Assembly (NCBI GenBank): GCA_001896885.1
Contig: MKRJ01000044.1
Location: 45,714 to 109,713 of the forward strand
Origin: Rhizobiales bacterium 65-79
GTDB lineage: Bacteria; Pseudomonadota; Alphaproteobacteria; Rhizobiales; Rhizobiaceae
DNA length: 64,000 bases
Direction: 5' to 3'
In this document: positions 8,049-16,487 of the stretch, piece after piece
Layout of the letters: every line of letters begins with the position of its first letter
Position numbering within the stretch: position 1 is the stretch's first letter
Program-made: the position numbers and the translations under genes
The notes under the pieces: generated by a model
What the model was told of the DNA's origin: nothing
The model's database searches: none
Seen by the model: the letters and a program-made list of their open reading frames with translations, nothing else

Positions 8049-9173
8049 TCATTTCCCCGATCCCCGCAGTTCCTCGACACGGTCGAGCCAGACGGAAAAA
8101 CCGACGGCGGGGATGGGCTTCGGCGCGCCGAGAAGCGTGAGCAGCCGGTCGTAGCGGCCGCCGCCGGCAAGCGGGCGCTCGCCGCCTTCCGCCGCGATCT
8201 CGAAGACGAGGCCGGTATAGTAGTCCAGCGGTCGGCCGAAGGCGGCGTCGTAGCGGATTTCCGCCGCGCGCATGCCGTGGGTGGCGAGCGCCTCGGCGCG
8301 CTCGGCGAAGCGGGCCAAGGCCGGTCCCATGGCGAGCTTCGCGCCGCGCGCGAATTCGGCCAGCGTCTCGGCGGCGCGGTCGAAGGGTACATCGATGGCG
8401 AGGAATGTCTTCAGCGCGGCGAGCGCAGTCTCGGAAAGCCGCACGCTGGCGAGCTCGGATTTCTCTAGAAGCCGGCGCGCGATGTCGTCGGGTTTGCGGC
8501 CGGCCGAGGGCGACAGGCCGGCCTCGCGCATCTCGTCCTCGATGAAGAGCGAAAGCCCTGGCAAATCGGCGGCGGCGACCAGCGAGGCCACCGGCTCCTC
8601 CATCATGGCGTTGCCCTTCGGCGCGGCAAGCTGGTCGAGCGCGGCGGCGAGGATATCCGGCGCGCCGAAGGCGCGGGCGAGCCGCATGCGCCAGCCGCGC
8701 GGCAGGCCGAGCGCGGCCAGCACCGCCTCGAACACGCCCTGGTCGCCGAGGGTGATCGCCAGCCTGCGGCCGGCCAAAAGCCTTTCCAGCAGCGCATGCG
8801 CGTCGGCGATCGCTCGCGCGTCCGCGGCCGCCACGTCGCGCTCGCCCAGATCCTCTATGCCGGTCTGGAAGAACTCGGACGGCCCGTCGCGGCGCTGGCG
8901 GAAGACCTCGCCGAGATAGGCGTAGCGACGCGGGGTGCCGGCATGCGAGGCGATGTGGTCGAGGCAGACGGGGATGGTGAATTCGGGGCGCAGGCAGAGG
9001 CTCCTGCCCGTCTCGCTTTCGGTCAGGAAGATGCGTCGGCGCAGATCCTCGCCCGCCATGTCCAGGAACGGATCGGCCGGCTGCAGGATCGCCACATCCA
9101 CCGGCTCCGCCGCGCGCTCGGCGAAAAGCGAGAGGATCTCGGCGGCGATGGCGGGCGGGCGGGCGCCGCTCAC
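8049..9173 (-). CDS. hisZ: ATP phosphoribosyltransferase regulatory subunit
   Basis: A 374-aa paralogue of the histidyl-tRNA synthetase catalytic domain that has no charging activity and forms a hetero-octamer with short-form HisG, giving it activity and histidine feedback. Class II synthetase-like segments are visible: EVFRQRR with FFQTGIEDLG (motif 2 region) and PLDYYTGLVFEI with GGGRYDRLL (HisA-like motifs). The start is GTG at 9173, overlapping the stop of the VOC gene in a GTGA arrangement, which indicates coupling. hisG follows on the same strand. Confidence 0.93.
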   Translation of the reverse strand: MSGARPPAIAAEILSLFAERAAEPVDVAILQPADPFLDMAGEDLRRRIFLTESETGRSLCLRPEFTIPVCLDHIASHAGTPRRYAYLGEVFRQRRDGPSEFFQTGIEDLGERDVAAADARAIADAHALLERLLAGRRLAITLGDQGVFEAVLAALGLPRGWRMRLARAFGAPDILAAALDQLAAPKGNAMMEEPVASLVAAADLPGLSLFIEDEMREAGLSPSAGRKPDDIARRLLEKSELASVRLSETALAALKTFLAIDVPFDRAAETLAEFARGAKLAMGPALARFAERAEALATHGMRAAEIRYDAAFGRPLDYYTGLVFEIAAEGGERPLAGGGRYDRLLTLLGAPKPIPAVGFSVWLDRVEELRGSGK

Positions 9174-9535
9174 GAGGCGGTCCTCTGCATCAGTTCGATA
9201 CGATTGCCGAAAGGATCGAACACATGGATGCGATCGTAGCCCTCAAGCGGCACGTCGCGCTTCACCGTCACGCCGGCGGCAAGGACCCTGCGCTCCACAT
9301 CGGCTACATCGGCGACCAGAAAGGCGGGATGCGCCTTGGTGGCCGCATGGAAATCCGGATCGACGCCGAGATGCACTTTCACCTTGCCGTTTTCGAACCA
9401 GCAGCCGCCGCGCCCGGCAAGGCTTGCCGGCTTCTCGACCTCGGCGAGACCCAGCAGATCGCCATAAAAGGCGCGGGCGGCAGCCTCACGGCCCGCCGGC
9501 ATAGCGATCTGCACATGGTCAAGGGCGAGCAGCAT
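9170..9535 (-). CDS. VOC (glyoxalase/bleomycin resistance) superfamily protein
   Basis: A 121-aa single VOC domain protein. It has the paired beta-alpha-beta modules LDHVQIAMPAG...FYGDLLGL and HPAFLVADV...RIHVFDPFGNRIELMQ. Metal-ligand candidates are His7 and the Glu in NRIELMQ. Its ATG directly follows the hisS stop and its stop overlaps the hisZ GTG, so it is embedded in the his operon. Substrate is unknown; members include lyases, dioxygenases and antibiotic-binding proteins. Confidence 0.88.
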   Translation of the reverse strand: MLLALDHVQIAMPAGREAAARAFYGDLLGLAEVEKPASLAGRGGCWFENGKVKVHLGVDPDFHAATKAHPAFLVADVADVERRVLAAGVTVKRDVPLEGYDRIHVFDPFGNRIELMQRTAS

Positions 9536-11125
9536 TCAGCCTTTACGCTCCGCCTTCTGCGCCTCGATGATGCCGCGCACGGTGGCGACGAGGTCGGCTT
9601 CGGGCACGGAGACCTGGCCCGGCCGCGCTTCCTTGTACTCGGCGTGGCCGGCGATGGCGGCAGCCTGGCGCGCGCCCTCGACGAGGTCCTTGATCTGCAC
9701 CTCGCCCCTGGCGCGCTCGTCGCCGCCCTGGATGACGACGCAGGGCGCTCCCCTTCTGTCGGCATATTTCATCTGCGCCTTCATGCCGGAGCCGCCGAGA
9801 TACATTTCAGCCCTGATGCCGGCGGCGCGAAGCTCCGCCACCATCTTCTGGTAGCGGCCGAGGCTTTCCGTGTCGCGATCCATGGCGAGCACGACGACCG
9901 GGCCGGTGTCGTTGGCGCTCGAAAGCTTGCCGAGGTTCTTCAGCGCCGTCATCAGGCGCGAGACGCCGATGGAGAAGCCCGTCGCCGGCACCGGCTCGCC
10001 ACGGAAGCGCGACACCAGCCCGTCATAGCGGCCGCCGCCGCCGACCGAGCCGAAGCGCACGACGACGCCGTCCTCATTCGGGATTTCCGCCAGAAGCTCG
10101 GCCTCGTAGACCGGGCCGGTGTAGTATTCGAGGCCACGCACGACGGAGGGATCAATGCGAATGCGGTCAAATATGTAGCCCGACGCTGCCGCTAAGGAAT
10201 TTATTTCTGCAAGTTCGCCCAAGCCTTTTTGATAAAGATCATTACCGGGAAAGAGCTTAAATAGCTTTTCGATCGTCAGCCCGTTGCCCATGATCGTAGG
10301 CTCAACCTTGTCCGGGAACCTCCAATTTACCTGAACTTCACCAGGTGTTCCCTTGCTTGCCGTACCCATTACTAAGCCCGGAGCGGCCAGCACGTAGCGG
10401 AGGATGTCGTCTATTGCCTGTTCGGCCAGCTCTGCTCCCTTTGTGAAATCGCCACTTTCATCTAATCTGCCCTTGCCGAGTAGATGCCTAACTCCATCTG
10501 CGCCGACTTTGTCCAGCTTGTCGATGGCGCGCAGCACGGTCAGCCGGCGGCCGGCATTCTCCTCGCCGCCTAGGCCGATCGCCTCCAGCACCCCGTCGAG
10601 CACCTTGCGGTTGTTGACGCGGATAACGTAGTCGCCGCGCGGAATTCCCAGCGCCTCCATCACGTCGGCCATCATCATCGCCATCTCGGCGTCGGCGGCA
10701 ACGCCCGGCGTGCCGACCGTATCGGCGTCGAACTGCATGAACTGGCGGAAACGGCCCGGTCCCGGCTTCTCGTTGCGGAAGACCCAGCCGGCGCGGTAGC
10801 TGCGATAGGGCTTCGGCAGCCGCTCGTAGTGCTCCGCGACGTAGCGGGCGAGCGGCGCCGTCAGGTCATAGCGCAGGCTCAGCCATTGCTCGTCGTCGTC
10901 CTGAAAGGAAAAGACGCCCTCGTTCGGGCGGTCCTGGTCGGGCAGGAATTTTCCCAATGCGTCGGTATATTCGACCAGCGGCGTCTCCACCGGCTCGAAG
11001 CCGTAGAGCTCGTAGACGGCGCGGATCTTCGCCACCATCTCGTCCACCGCGCGGATGTCGTCGGGAGCGCGGTCGGCGAAGCCGCGCGGCAGCCGCGCCT
11101 TCATCTTTTCCTGCTTGTCGGGCAT
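9536..11125 (-). CDS. hisS: Histidine--tRNA ligase
   Basis: Class II aminoacyl-tRNA synthetase that charges tRNA-His, 529 aa, in the long alphaproteobacterial form. Visible motifs are [10 protein letters not shown] at the N-terminus, the class II motif 2 region [34 protein letters not shown] (histidine-binding) and [10 protein letters not shown], followed by an anticodon-binding domain. The start [16 protein letters not shown] at 11125 was preferred; an internal ATG at 11104 is possible. The section 10150-10510 is much poorer in GC than the rest of the gene. Downstream genes VOC, hisZ and hisG are on the same strand with no gap. Confidence 0.95.
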   Translation of the reverse strand: MPDKQEKMKARLPRGFADRAPDDIRAVDEMVAKIRAVYELYGFEPVETPLVEYTDALGKFLPDQDRPNEGVFSFQDDDEQWLSLRYDLTAPLARYVAEHYERLPKPYRSYRAGWVFRNEKPGPGRFRQFMQFDADTVGTPGVAADAEMAMMMADVMEALGIPRGDYVIRVNNRKVLDGVLEAIGLGGEENAGRRLTVLRAIDKLDKVGADGVRHLLGKGRLDESGDFTKGAELAEQAIDDILRYVLAAPGLVMGTASKGTPGEVQVNWRFPDKVEPTIMGNGLTIEKLFKLFPGNDLYQKGLGELAEINSLAAASGYIFDRIRIDPSVVRGLEYYTGPVYEAELLAEIPNEDGVVVRFGSVGGGGRYDGLVSRFRGEPVPATGFSIGVSRLMTALKNLGKLSSANDTGPVVVLAMDRDTESLGRYQKMVAELRAAGIRAEMYLGGSGMKAQMKYADRRGAPCVVIQGGDERARGEVQIKDLVEGARQAAAIAGHAEYKEARPGQVSVPEADLVATVRGIIEAQKAERKG

Positions 11126-11215
11126 GTCGTTCTTCTGTCGGGCGGATCGGGATTTTTCGTGAGCGCGTGGTAGCCGAAGCGAGGGCGAGCGGCAAGGGCG
11201 GGGAGGCGGCACCGA

Positions 11216-11381
11216 TTTCCTCGCCCCTTTGGGGAGAGGTGTCGAGGCGCAGCCGAGACGGAGAGGGGAGTACAGATTTCCCGCACCTATTTTGCCGTCC
11301 TGGAGAGACCAGACCCCGAGCAGTGCCCGCGAACCCCTCTCCGGTCGCTTCGCGACCACCTCTCCCCAAAGGGGCGAGGAA
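11216..11381. repeat. Paired inverted palindromic element without cargo
   Basis: A unit at 11216-11268 and its inverted copy at 11333-11381 share TTCCTCGCCCCTTTGGGG at the outer ends and CGGAGAGGGG at the inner ends, with a variable hairpin between. The 64-bp spacer has no evident gene. The topology (heads outward) is the same as that of the DUF559 cassette at 18128-18649, so this is an empty relative. It sits between the hisS start and the tag stop. Confidence 0.8.
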
Positions 11382-11393
11382 CAGCACTCCTCT

Positions 11394-12032
11394 TCAGCCC
11401 GGCCTCTTGAACGCCTGCCGCGCCGCCTCCACCTCGTCGCGGCAAAAGCAGCCATGGATATGGTCGTTGACCATGCCCATGGCCTGCATGTGGGCGTACA
11501 TGGTCGTCGGGCCGACGAAGGTGAAGCCGCGCTTGTGCAGATCCTTCGACAGCGCGGTCGAGGCGGCGGTTGTCGGGTTGGCCTTCAGCCCGGCGAGATC
11601 GACCACATCCGGCCGCTGGTGCGGCGCCGGCTCGAAACTCCAGAAATAGGCGGCGAGCGAACCCTTCTCCCCGATCAGGTCGATGGCGCGGCGGGCGTTG
11701 TTGATGGCGGACGCGATCTTGCCGCGATGGCGGACGATGCCGGCATCGCCCAGCATGCGCTCGATATCGGCCTCGCCGAAAGAAGCCACCTTTTCGATGT
11801 CGAAGCCCGAAAAGGCGCGGCGGAAATTCTCGCGCTTCCTGAGGATGGTGATCCAAGAGAGGCCGGACTGGAAGCCCTCCAGGCACATCTTCTCGAAGAG
11901 CCGCGTGTCGTCGTCGACCGGCCTGCCCCATTCATGGTCGTGATAGGCGAGATAGAGTTCGTCGCCACCCGGCCAGAAGCAGCGGCGACGCCCGTCGGCC
12001 CCGGTGATCAGCCCCGCATCCGCTTCATCCAT
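11394..12032 (-). CDS. tag: DNA-3-methyladenine glycosylase I
   Basis: Base-excision repair enzyme removing 3-methyladenine, 212 aa. Family features include [20 protein letters not shown] at the N-terminus, the substrate-pocket glutamate in [16 protein letters not shown], and the zinc-binding C-terminal region with [12 protein letters not shown]. The ATG at 12032 has GGGATGAG upstream and starts just before the conserved domain; a TTG at 12065 would add 11 residues. The L,D-transpeptidase gene is divergent, so 12033-12291 is a shared upstream region in which I saw no clear operator. Confidence 0.94.
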   Translation of the reverse strand: MDEADAGLITGADGRRRCFWPGGDELYLAYHDHEWGRPVDDDTRLFEKMCLEGFQSGLSWITILRKRENFRRAFSGFDIEKVASFGEADIERMLGDAGIVRHRGKIASAINNARRAIDLIGEKGSLAAYFWSFEPAPHQRPDVVDLAGLKANPTTAASTALSKDLHKRGFTFVGPTTMYAHMQAMGMVNDHIHGCFCRDEVEAARQAFKRPG

Positions 12033-12291
12033 TTTCTCATCCCGCTCGCAAAGCGATTCAGCCAATGTGATCTAACGCATTGATCCGGCGCATTTACTCC
12101 GTCTTTACCAGATTCGGGAACCGGACGGTAACCACAGCGAAAGCTTTCCTGACAATCCGGTATTTTATCGAATTCGATTCACCTTTTGCTCGGCACGCGG
12201 ACGGCACATTCCCCGGTGAACCCGGGGGCGGGCCACGCATCGAGCCACGTTCGCACCCGTTTCGAGATCCATGCGTTCGGATGGTGTCGTC

Positions 12292-13086
12292 ATGAAAATC
12301 GTCTTTCCGGCAATCGGCGCGGCCGCCGCGCTCGCGCTCCTTTCCGCAGCCGCGCAAGCTGGTCCGCGCTACGCGGAACCGCCGCCGCTGGTCGTCAGCC
12401 CCGACCTGTCGGCGCCCTGGGTGCTGCAGCTTCGGCGCGCGCCGAAAGGCGTTGCCGTCGCGCCGGCGCCGGTCCAGCGCTACCAGCCGGGCGATCCGCT
12501 GCCGTCGCGCGCCGCCTATGCGCGCATTCCGGCGCCGGACCTGCGCAATTCCTACGTCGTCCCGCAGGGGCCGGGCCGTGCGCCGAAAGTGGTGCCGATG
12601 TACACCCCGCGGGAGATGCAGCAGCCCTTCGATCCGAAGTTCCTGCCGCGCGAGGTCAGCTATGACGGCCCGCAGAAGCCGGGCACGATCGTCATCGATA
12701 CCAGGACGAAATTCCTCTTCCTCGTCCAGGAAGACGGCAAGGCGCGCCGCTACGGCGTCGGCGTCGGCAAGGAAGGTTTCGGCTGGACCGGCACGAATCC
12801 GATCACGCGCAAGGCGGAGTGGCCGGGCTGGACGCCTCCGGCCGAGATGGTCGAGCGCGAGAAAGACAAGGGCCGCATCCTGCCGGCGCATATGGAAGGC
12901 GGACCGGACAACCCGCTCGGCGCCCGCGCGCTCTATCTCGGCGACACGCTCTACCGCATCCACGGCACCAATGCGCCGTGGACGATAGGCCACAATGTCT
13001 CGTCCGGATGCATCCGCATGCGCAACCAAGACGTGATCGACCTCTACGAACGCATCAAGGTCGGCACAAAAGTGGTCGTGATGTAG
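12292..13086 (+). CDS. L,D-transpeptidase (YkuD/ErfK family)
   Basis: Periplasmic peptidoglycan cross-linking enzyme of 264 aa. It starts with a signal peptide (MKIVFPAIGAAAALALLSAA) with a likely cut after AQA. A proline-rich linker follows, then the YkuD domain from about residue 130, ending in IHGTN and the nucleophile motif SSGCIRMRN (His and Cys of the catalytic site). The ATG at 12292 was chosen since the signal peptide begins there; an upstream in-frame ATG at 12271 adds seven residues. Rhizobial genomes hold many paralogues, so the exact role (3-3 cross-links or lipoprotein anchoring) is open. Confidence 0.93.
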   Translation: MKIVFPAIGAAAALALLSAAAQAGPRYAEPPPLVVSPDLSAPWVLQLRRAPKGVAVAPAPVQRYQPGDPLPSRAAYARIPAPDLRNSYVVPQGPGRAPKVVPMYTPREMQQPFDPKFLPREVSYDGPQKPGTIVIDTRTKFLFLVQEDGKARRYGVGVGKEGFGWTGTNPITRKAEWPGWTPPAEMVEREKDKGRILPAHMEGGPDNPLGARALYLGDTLYRIHGTNAPWTIGHNVSSGCIRMRNQDVIDLYERIKVGTKVVVM

Positions 13087-13150
13087 GCCTCAGCGCCTAG
13101 TCCGCCCACCGTGCAAGAAGGCCCTACCAGGTTCTTGGGTGGACGCCGGG

Positions 13151-13306
13151 TCAGTTGCGGGCGCGCGACCCCGTCCGTCCGCTTCTCTGCCCCTGGCCGG
13201 GGCGCTGGTCGCGCAAGAGAAGCGGCTCGGCGGCGTTCTCCCGGCGTATGCCGACCGCGAGCCGATAACCCGTATACGCAAGCAAGGCGAGGAACAGCGT
13301 CTTCAT
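13151..13306 (-). CDS. Small hypothetical protein, 51 aa
   Basis: A short reading frame in the otherwise gene-free 13087-13473 gap. AGGAG lies six bases before the ATG at 13306. The product starts with MKTLFLALLAYTGYRLAVGI, a short hydrophobic segment, and continues with a basic, polar tail rich in Arg, Gln and Gly. It could be a single-pass membrane microprotein. No family is recognised; the good ribosome-binding site and the hydrophobic start are the only support. Confidence 0.35.
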   Translation of the reverse strand: MKTLFLALLAYTGYRLAVGIRRENAAEPLLLRDQRPGQGQRSGRTGSRARN

Positions 13307-13473
13307 CGTCATCTCCTGGTCCGTCGGGCAATAAAAGCGATTGGGCCCGGACTTCGTTCCATGCAGGCGAAACGGGCGGCATGGTGTCGCGTTGAGCGCA
13401 GCGGGCTTCGCAATCCTGTTGTCCTTTCCTGCAAGAACGGTTCAGGGTCCGCGCCAAATCCAGGAGAAGACGA

Positions 13474-14406
13474 TTGACGATCAAACCGGTAGGCGACCAC
13501 CGCTACCTCAAGGGCGGGCCGGTCGCGGCGCGCATCATCGCGGAAGTGCGGATGGAGGCGGACGCCGTCGCGGCGCAGGGCTGGCGTCCGAAGCTGGTCT
13601 CCATCACCGTCGGCGACACGGATGCCGTGGACGTCTATGTGCGCAACCAGCGGCGCAAGGCCGAGCAGGCCGGCATCGAATTCGAGGAACGGCGCTTTCC
13701 GGACAACGTGACCGTGGGCGAGCTCGAAGCCGCGATCCACGGCATGAATGTCGATCCACGGATAACCGGGATCATCATCCAGCGGCCGGTGCCCGCCCAC
13801 ATCCCGATCCGCATGCTCCAGGGCGCGGTTCATCCGCTGAAGGATGTAGAAGGCATGCACCCGGCCTCGATCGGCAATATCGTCTACAACCAGCTCGACC
13901 TCGCGCCGTGCACGGCAGCGGCCTCGGTGGCGCTGCTCAAGGAAACCGGCCTCGACCTCAAGGGGCTGGAGGTCGTGGTGGTGGGCCATTCGGAGATCGT
14001 CGGCAAGCCGATCGCCTTCCTCCTGATGAGCGAAGGCGCGACGGTGACGGTCTGCCATCACATGACGCGATCGGTCGCGGCGCACGCCAGGCGCGCCGAC
14101 GCGTTGTTCGTCGCGGTCGGCAAGCCGCGCCTCATCAAGTCCGACATGGTGAAGCCAGGCGCGGCGGTGATCGACATCGGCATCAACGCCGAGACGGCGC
14201 CGGACGGATCGAGCCGCATCGTCGGCGACGTTGATACGGAGAACGTGCGCGAGGTGGCGTCGTGGATCACGCCGGTGCCGGGCGGCGTCGGGCCCGTCAC
14301 CGTGGCGATCCTGCTCCGCAACACGATGGTGGCGCTGAGGCGCCAGCGCGAATTCTACGAGGCGAATTACGGCGCCGGCGCGGAGGCCGAGCGGCTAGCT
14401 TCCTGA
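13474..14406 (+). CDS. FolD-like methylenetetrahydrofolate dehydrogenase/cyclohydrolase paralogue
   Basis: A 310-aa member of the FolD family, which oxidises 5,10-methylene-THF and hydrolyses methenyl-THF. The NAD(P)-binding half has VVVVGHSEIVGKPIAFLL and the C-terminal PGGVGPVT motif, both standard. The catalytic YxxxK motif reads Tyr55-Val-Arg-Asn-Gln59, so the lysine is missing, and the usual KDVDG reads KDVEG (Glu126). Gln103 is kept. The start is TTG at 13474 with AGGAG seven bases upstream. It is probably a second, divergent FolD rather than the housekeeping copy. Confidence 0.85.
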   Translation: MTIKPVGDHRYLKGGPVAARIIAEVRMEADAVAAQGWRPKLVSITVGDTDAVDVYVRNQRRKAEQAGIEFEERRFPDNVTVGELEAAIHGMNVDPRITGIIIQRPVPAHIPIRMLQGAVHPLKDVEGMHPASIGNIVYNQLDLAPCTAAASVALLKETGLDLKGLEVVVVGHSEIVGKPIAFLLMSEGATVTVCHHMTRSVAAHARRADALFVAVGKPRLIKSDMVKPGAAVIDIGINAETAPDGSSRIVGDVDTENVREVASWITPVPGGVGPVTVAILLRNTMVALRRQREFYEANYGAGAEAERLAS

Positions 14407-14418
14407 GCGGCCGGCGCC
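14380..14418 (+). repeat. 39-bp direct repeat, left copy
   Basis: This copy covers the last codons and stop of the FolD-like gene. It matches 15133-15171 at 35 of 39 positions, including GCGGAGGCCGAGCGGC and GCTTCCTGAGCGGC without mismatch. The two copies bracket the TumE/TumA-type gene pair. Confidence 0.75.
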
Positions 14419-14437
14419 TTCTTGATGCGCCTTTCAC

Positions 14438-14459
14438 CATATGTTATTCTTAGCATATG
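14438..14459. promoter_or_regulatory. Palindrome over the toxin start codon
   Basis: CATATG-N-TA-N4-TA-N-CATATG forms a 22-bp dyad (14438-14459). Its right half includes the ATG of the toxin gene at 14457. A DNA-binding antitoxin dimer bound here would block transcription and initiation, the usual autoregulation of toxin-antitoxin operons. Confidence 0.55.
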
Positions 14460-14750
14460 ATTGGCGAGGCATCGCTTGTCGAAAATCGAAAGTCGGTGCT
14501 GGAATCGGGCACGATCATCCAGATACGTGTCTGGCGCCTGCCTCGCCCCACGCATGAGAGGCCGCACGGGCTTAAATATTCGCTTTTCTACGGCCGCCCC
14601 GGCGAGCGGATCATCGGCTACGACAACGAAGCGGGCAAAGGCGACCACAAGCATTACCGCAACCGCGAGGAAGCCTACATATTCATCAGCCTGGAAAAAC
14701 TGATCGCCGATTTCGAGGCCGATGTCCGCAGGGAGATCGAGAATGAATGA
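14457..14750 (+). CDS. TumE-type toxin (DUF6516 family)
   Basis: A 97-aa protein resembling TumE/DUF6516 toxins: central WRLPRPTHERPHGLKYSLFYG, then YDNEAGKGDHKHYRNREEAY. The conserved HGLKY and KGDHKH segments are the likely active-site region; the biochemical target is not known to me. Its stop overlaps the next gene by 8 bp, typical of toxin-antitoxin pairs, here with toxin first. It begins on a palindrome (14438-14459). It lies between the FolD-like gene and glcF, flanked by direct repeats. Confidence 0.8.
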   Translation: MIGEASLVENRKSVLESGTIIQIRVWRLPRPTHERPHGLKYSLFYGRPGERIIGYDNEAGKGDHKHYRNREEAYIFISLEKLIADFEADVRREIENE

Positions 14751-15105
14751 AATCAAGCTGGTTGTTGAGGACATGGACCGGTTCTTCGCCGGGGCAAGAG
14801 AGGCGGCGCGCAGGATCGATGCCGGAGACCGTCACGCCGAACCGGCGCTGTTGGCGTTCGAAAGCATGGAAGCGCTTTTGAAGGTGCTGACCCCGAACCG
14901 CTGGACGCTCTTGCGCCGTCTGCGCTCCACAGGTCCTTCTTCGGTACGGGCGCTGGCCGGTTCGCTCGGCCGCGACTATCGTGGCGTCCATTCCGATGTG
15001 GCCGCGTTGCTTGCCGTCGGGCTGGTCGAGAAGCGGTATGACGGGAAGGTAATGGTGCCGTGGTCACGGATCACGGCCGAAATGTCGGTCGACATGGCTG
15101 CCTAG
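14743..15105 (+). CDS. TumA-type DNA-binding antitoxin (HTH)
   Basis: A 120-aa protein with a winged-helix domain in its second half (LTPNRWTLLRRLRSTGPSSVRALAGSLGRDYRGVHSDVAALLAVGLVEK), as in HVO_A0114/MarR-like antitoxins paired with TumE-type toxins. The N-terminus is probably the toxin-binding part. The ATG at 14743 lies within the end of the toxin gene. It likely neutralises the toxin and represses the operon at the 14438-14459 dyad. The pair is convergent with glcF. Confidence 0.78.
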   Translation: MNEIKLVVEDMDRFFAGAREAARRIDAGDRHAEPALLAFESMEALLKVLTPNRWTLLRRLRSTGPSSVRALAGSLGRDYRGVHSDVAALLAVGLVEKRYDGKVMVPWSRITAEMSVDMAA

Positions 15106-15122
15106 GCGAACGGAGCGGGCTG

Positions 15123-16475
15123 CTACAATACCGCGGAGGCCGAGCGGCCGGCTTCCTGAGCGGCAGGCTCCGGAAGGCGGATATCCTCGAGCGCGGCCGG
15201 CTTCGGACCGCCCCAGGCCCAGTCGAGCAGTTCGACCGTGTGAACGACCGGCAGTCCGGTGCCGGAGCCGATCTGCGTCATGCAGCCGATATTGCCGGTG
15301 GCGACGAGCGCCGCCTCCGTCGCCTCGATGTTCTTCACCTTACGGTCGCGCAGGCGGCGCGCGATGTCCGGCTGCAGGACGTTGTAGGTGCCGGCCGAGC
15401 CGCAGCAGATATGCCCCTCGCGCGGCTCCTTCACCACGAAGCCCGCCTTCCTCAGGAGTTCCTTCGGCTGGCGCGTGATCTTCTGGCCGTGCTGCATCGA
15501 GCAGGCGGAATGGTAGGCCACCATGATGCCGGGCGCGGTCGCTGGCGGGGGCAGGTCGAGCGTTGCCAGATACTCGGTGATATCTTTCGCCAGCGCCGAT
15601 ACGCGTGCGGCCTTTTCCGCATAGGCGGGATCGAGGCGCAGCATGAAGCCGTAATCCTTGATCGTGGTGCCGCAGCCGGAGGCGGTGATGAGGATCGCAT
15701 CCAGCCCGCCCTTGTCGATCGCCTGCGTCCACGCATCGATGTTGCGCCGGGCGAAACCGAGCGCCTCTTCCTCGCGGCCCATATGATGGACGAGCGCGCC
15801 GCAGCATCCCTCCCCCGGCGCCGCGACGACCTCCACGCCGAGGCGGGAAAGCAGCCTCGCCGTCGCCTCGTTGATGCCGGGATCGAGCACGGATTGCGCG
15901 CAGCCGGCGAGAATGGCGACCCGGCCGCGCGGCGCAACCTTCGGCGTGGTGACCGGCCGCGCCTTTTTTTCCGGCAGATGCGCCGGCGCCAGCGCCAGCA
16001 TTGCGGCGAGCGGTTTCAGCGCGGGGATGCGCTGCAGTACAGGCGTAAGGGGGCGGCCGAACCTGGCCAGGCCGAGCGCGGCGCGGAAGCGTTCCGGGTA
16101 GGGCAACACATTAGCCAGCAGGGCGCGGATGGCACGATTCATCAGCGGTCGGCGGTACGTCTTTTCGATATGGGCGCGGGCATGGTCGACCAGATGCATG
16201 TAGTGTACGCCGGACGGGCAGGTCGTCATGCAGGAGAGGCAGGAGAGGCAGCGGTCGATATGCGTGACGGTCTCGGCGTCGGCGTCGCGGCCGGCCTCCA
16301 GCATGTCCTTGATCAGGTAGATGCGGCCGCGCGGGCTGTCGAGTTCGTTGCCGAGCGTGACATAGGTCGGGCAGGTCGCCGTGCAGAAGCCGCAATGCAC
16401 GCATGCGCGCAGGATCTTCTCCGATTCCGCCACATGCGGATCGGCGAGCTGGGCGAGCGTGAAGGAGGTCTGCAC
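15123..16475 (-). CDS. glcF: Glycolate oxidase iron-sulfur subunit
   Basis: The Fe-S subunit of membrane-associated glycolate oxidase (GlcDEF), 450 aa, carrying electrons from the flavin subunits. It has two 4Fe-4S motifs, CVHCGFCTATCP (Cys25-35) and CLSCLSCMTTCP, plus two CCG-domain motifs GEGCCGALVHHMG and HICCGSAGTYNV. The start is GTG at 16475, 12 bp after the DUF4870 gene. Its C-terminus overlaps the right 39-bp direct repeat at 15133-15171. It is the last gene of the glc series and meets the toxin-antitoxin pair tail to tail. Confidence 0.93.
   Translation of the reverse strand: MQTSFTLAQLADPHVAESEKILRACVHCGFCTATCPTYVTLGNELDSPRGRIYLIKDMLEAGRDADAETVTHIDRCLSCLSCMTTCPSGVHYMHLVDHARAHIEKTYRRPLMNRAIRALLANVLPYPERFRAALGLARFGRPLTPVLQRIPALKPLAAMLALAPAHLPEKKARPVTTPKVAPRGRVAILAGCAQSVLDPGINEATARLLSRLGVEVVAAPGEGCCGALVHHMGREEEALGFARRNIDAWTQAIDKGGLDAILITASGCGTTIKDYGFMLRLDPAYAEKAARVSALAKDITEYLATLDLPPPATAPGIMVAYHSACSMQHGQKITRQPKELLRKAGFVVKEPREGHICCGSAGTYNVLQPDIARRLRDRKVKNIEATEAALVATGNIGCMTQIGSGTGLPVVHTVELLDWAWGGPKPAALEDIRLPEPAAQEAGRSASAVL
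15133..15171 (+). repeat. 39-bp direct repeat, right copy
   Basis: Partner of 14380-14418 with four mismatches in 39 bp. On the minus strand it encodes the C-terminal residues of GlcF. Because one copy ends the FolD-like gene and the other ends glcF, an ancestral overlap of both gene ends may have been duplicated when the toxin-antitoxin pair entered. Confidence 0.75.
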
Positions 16476-16487
16476 GGCGGGCTCTTC

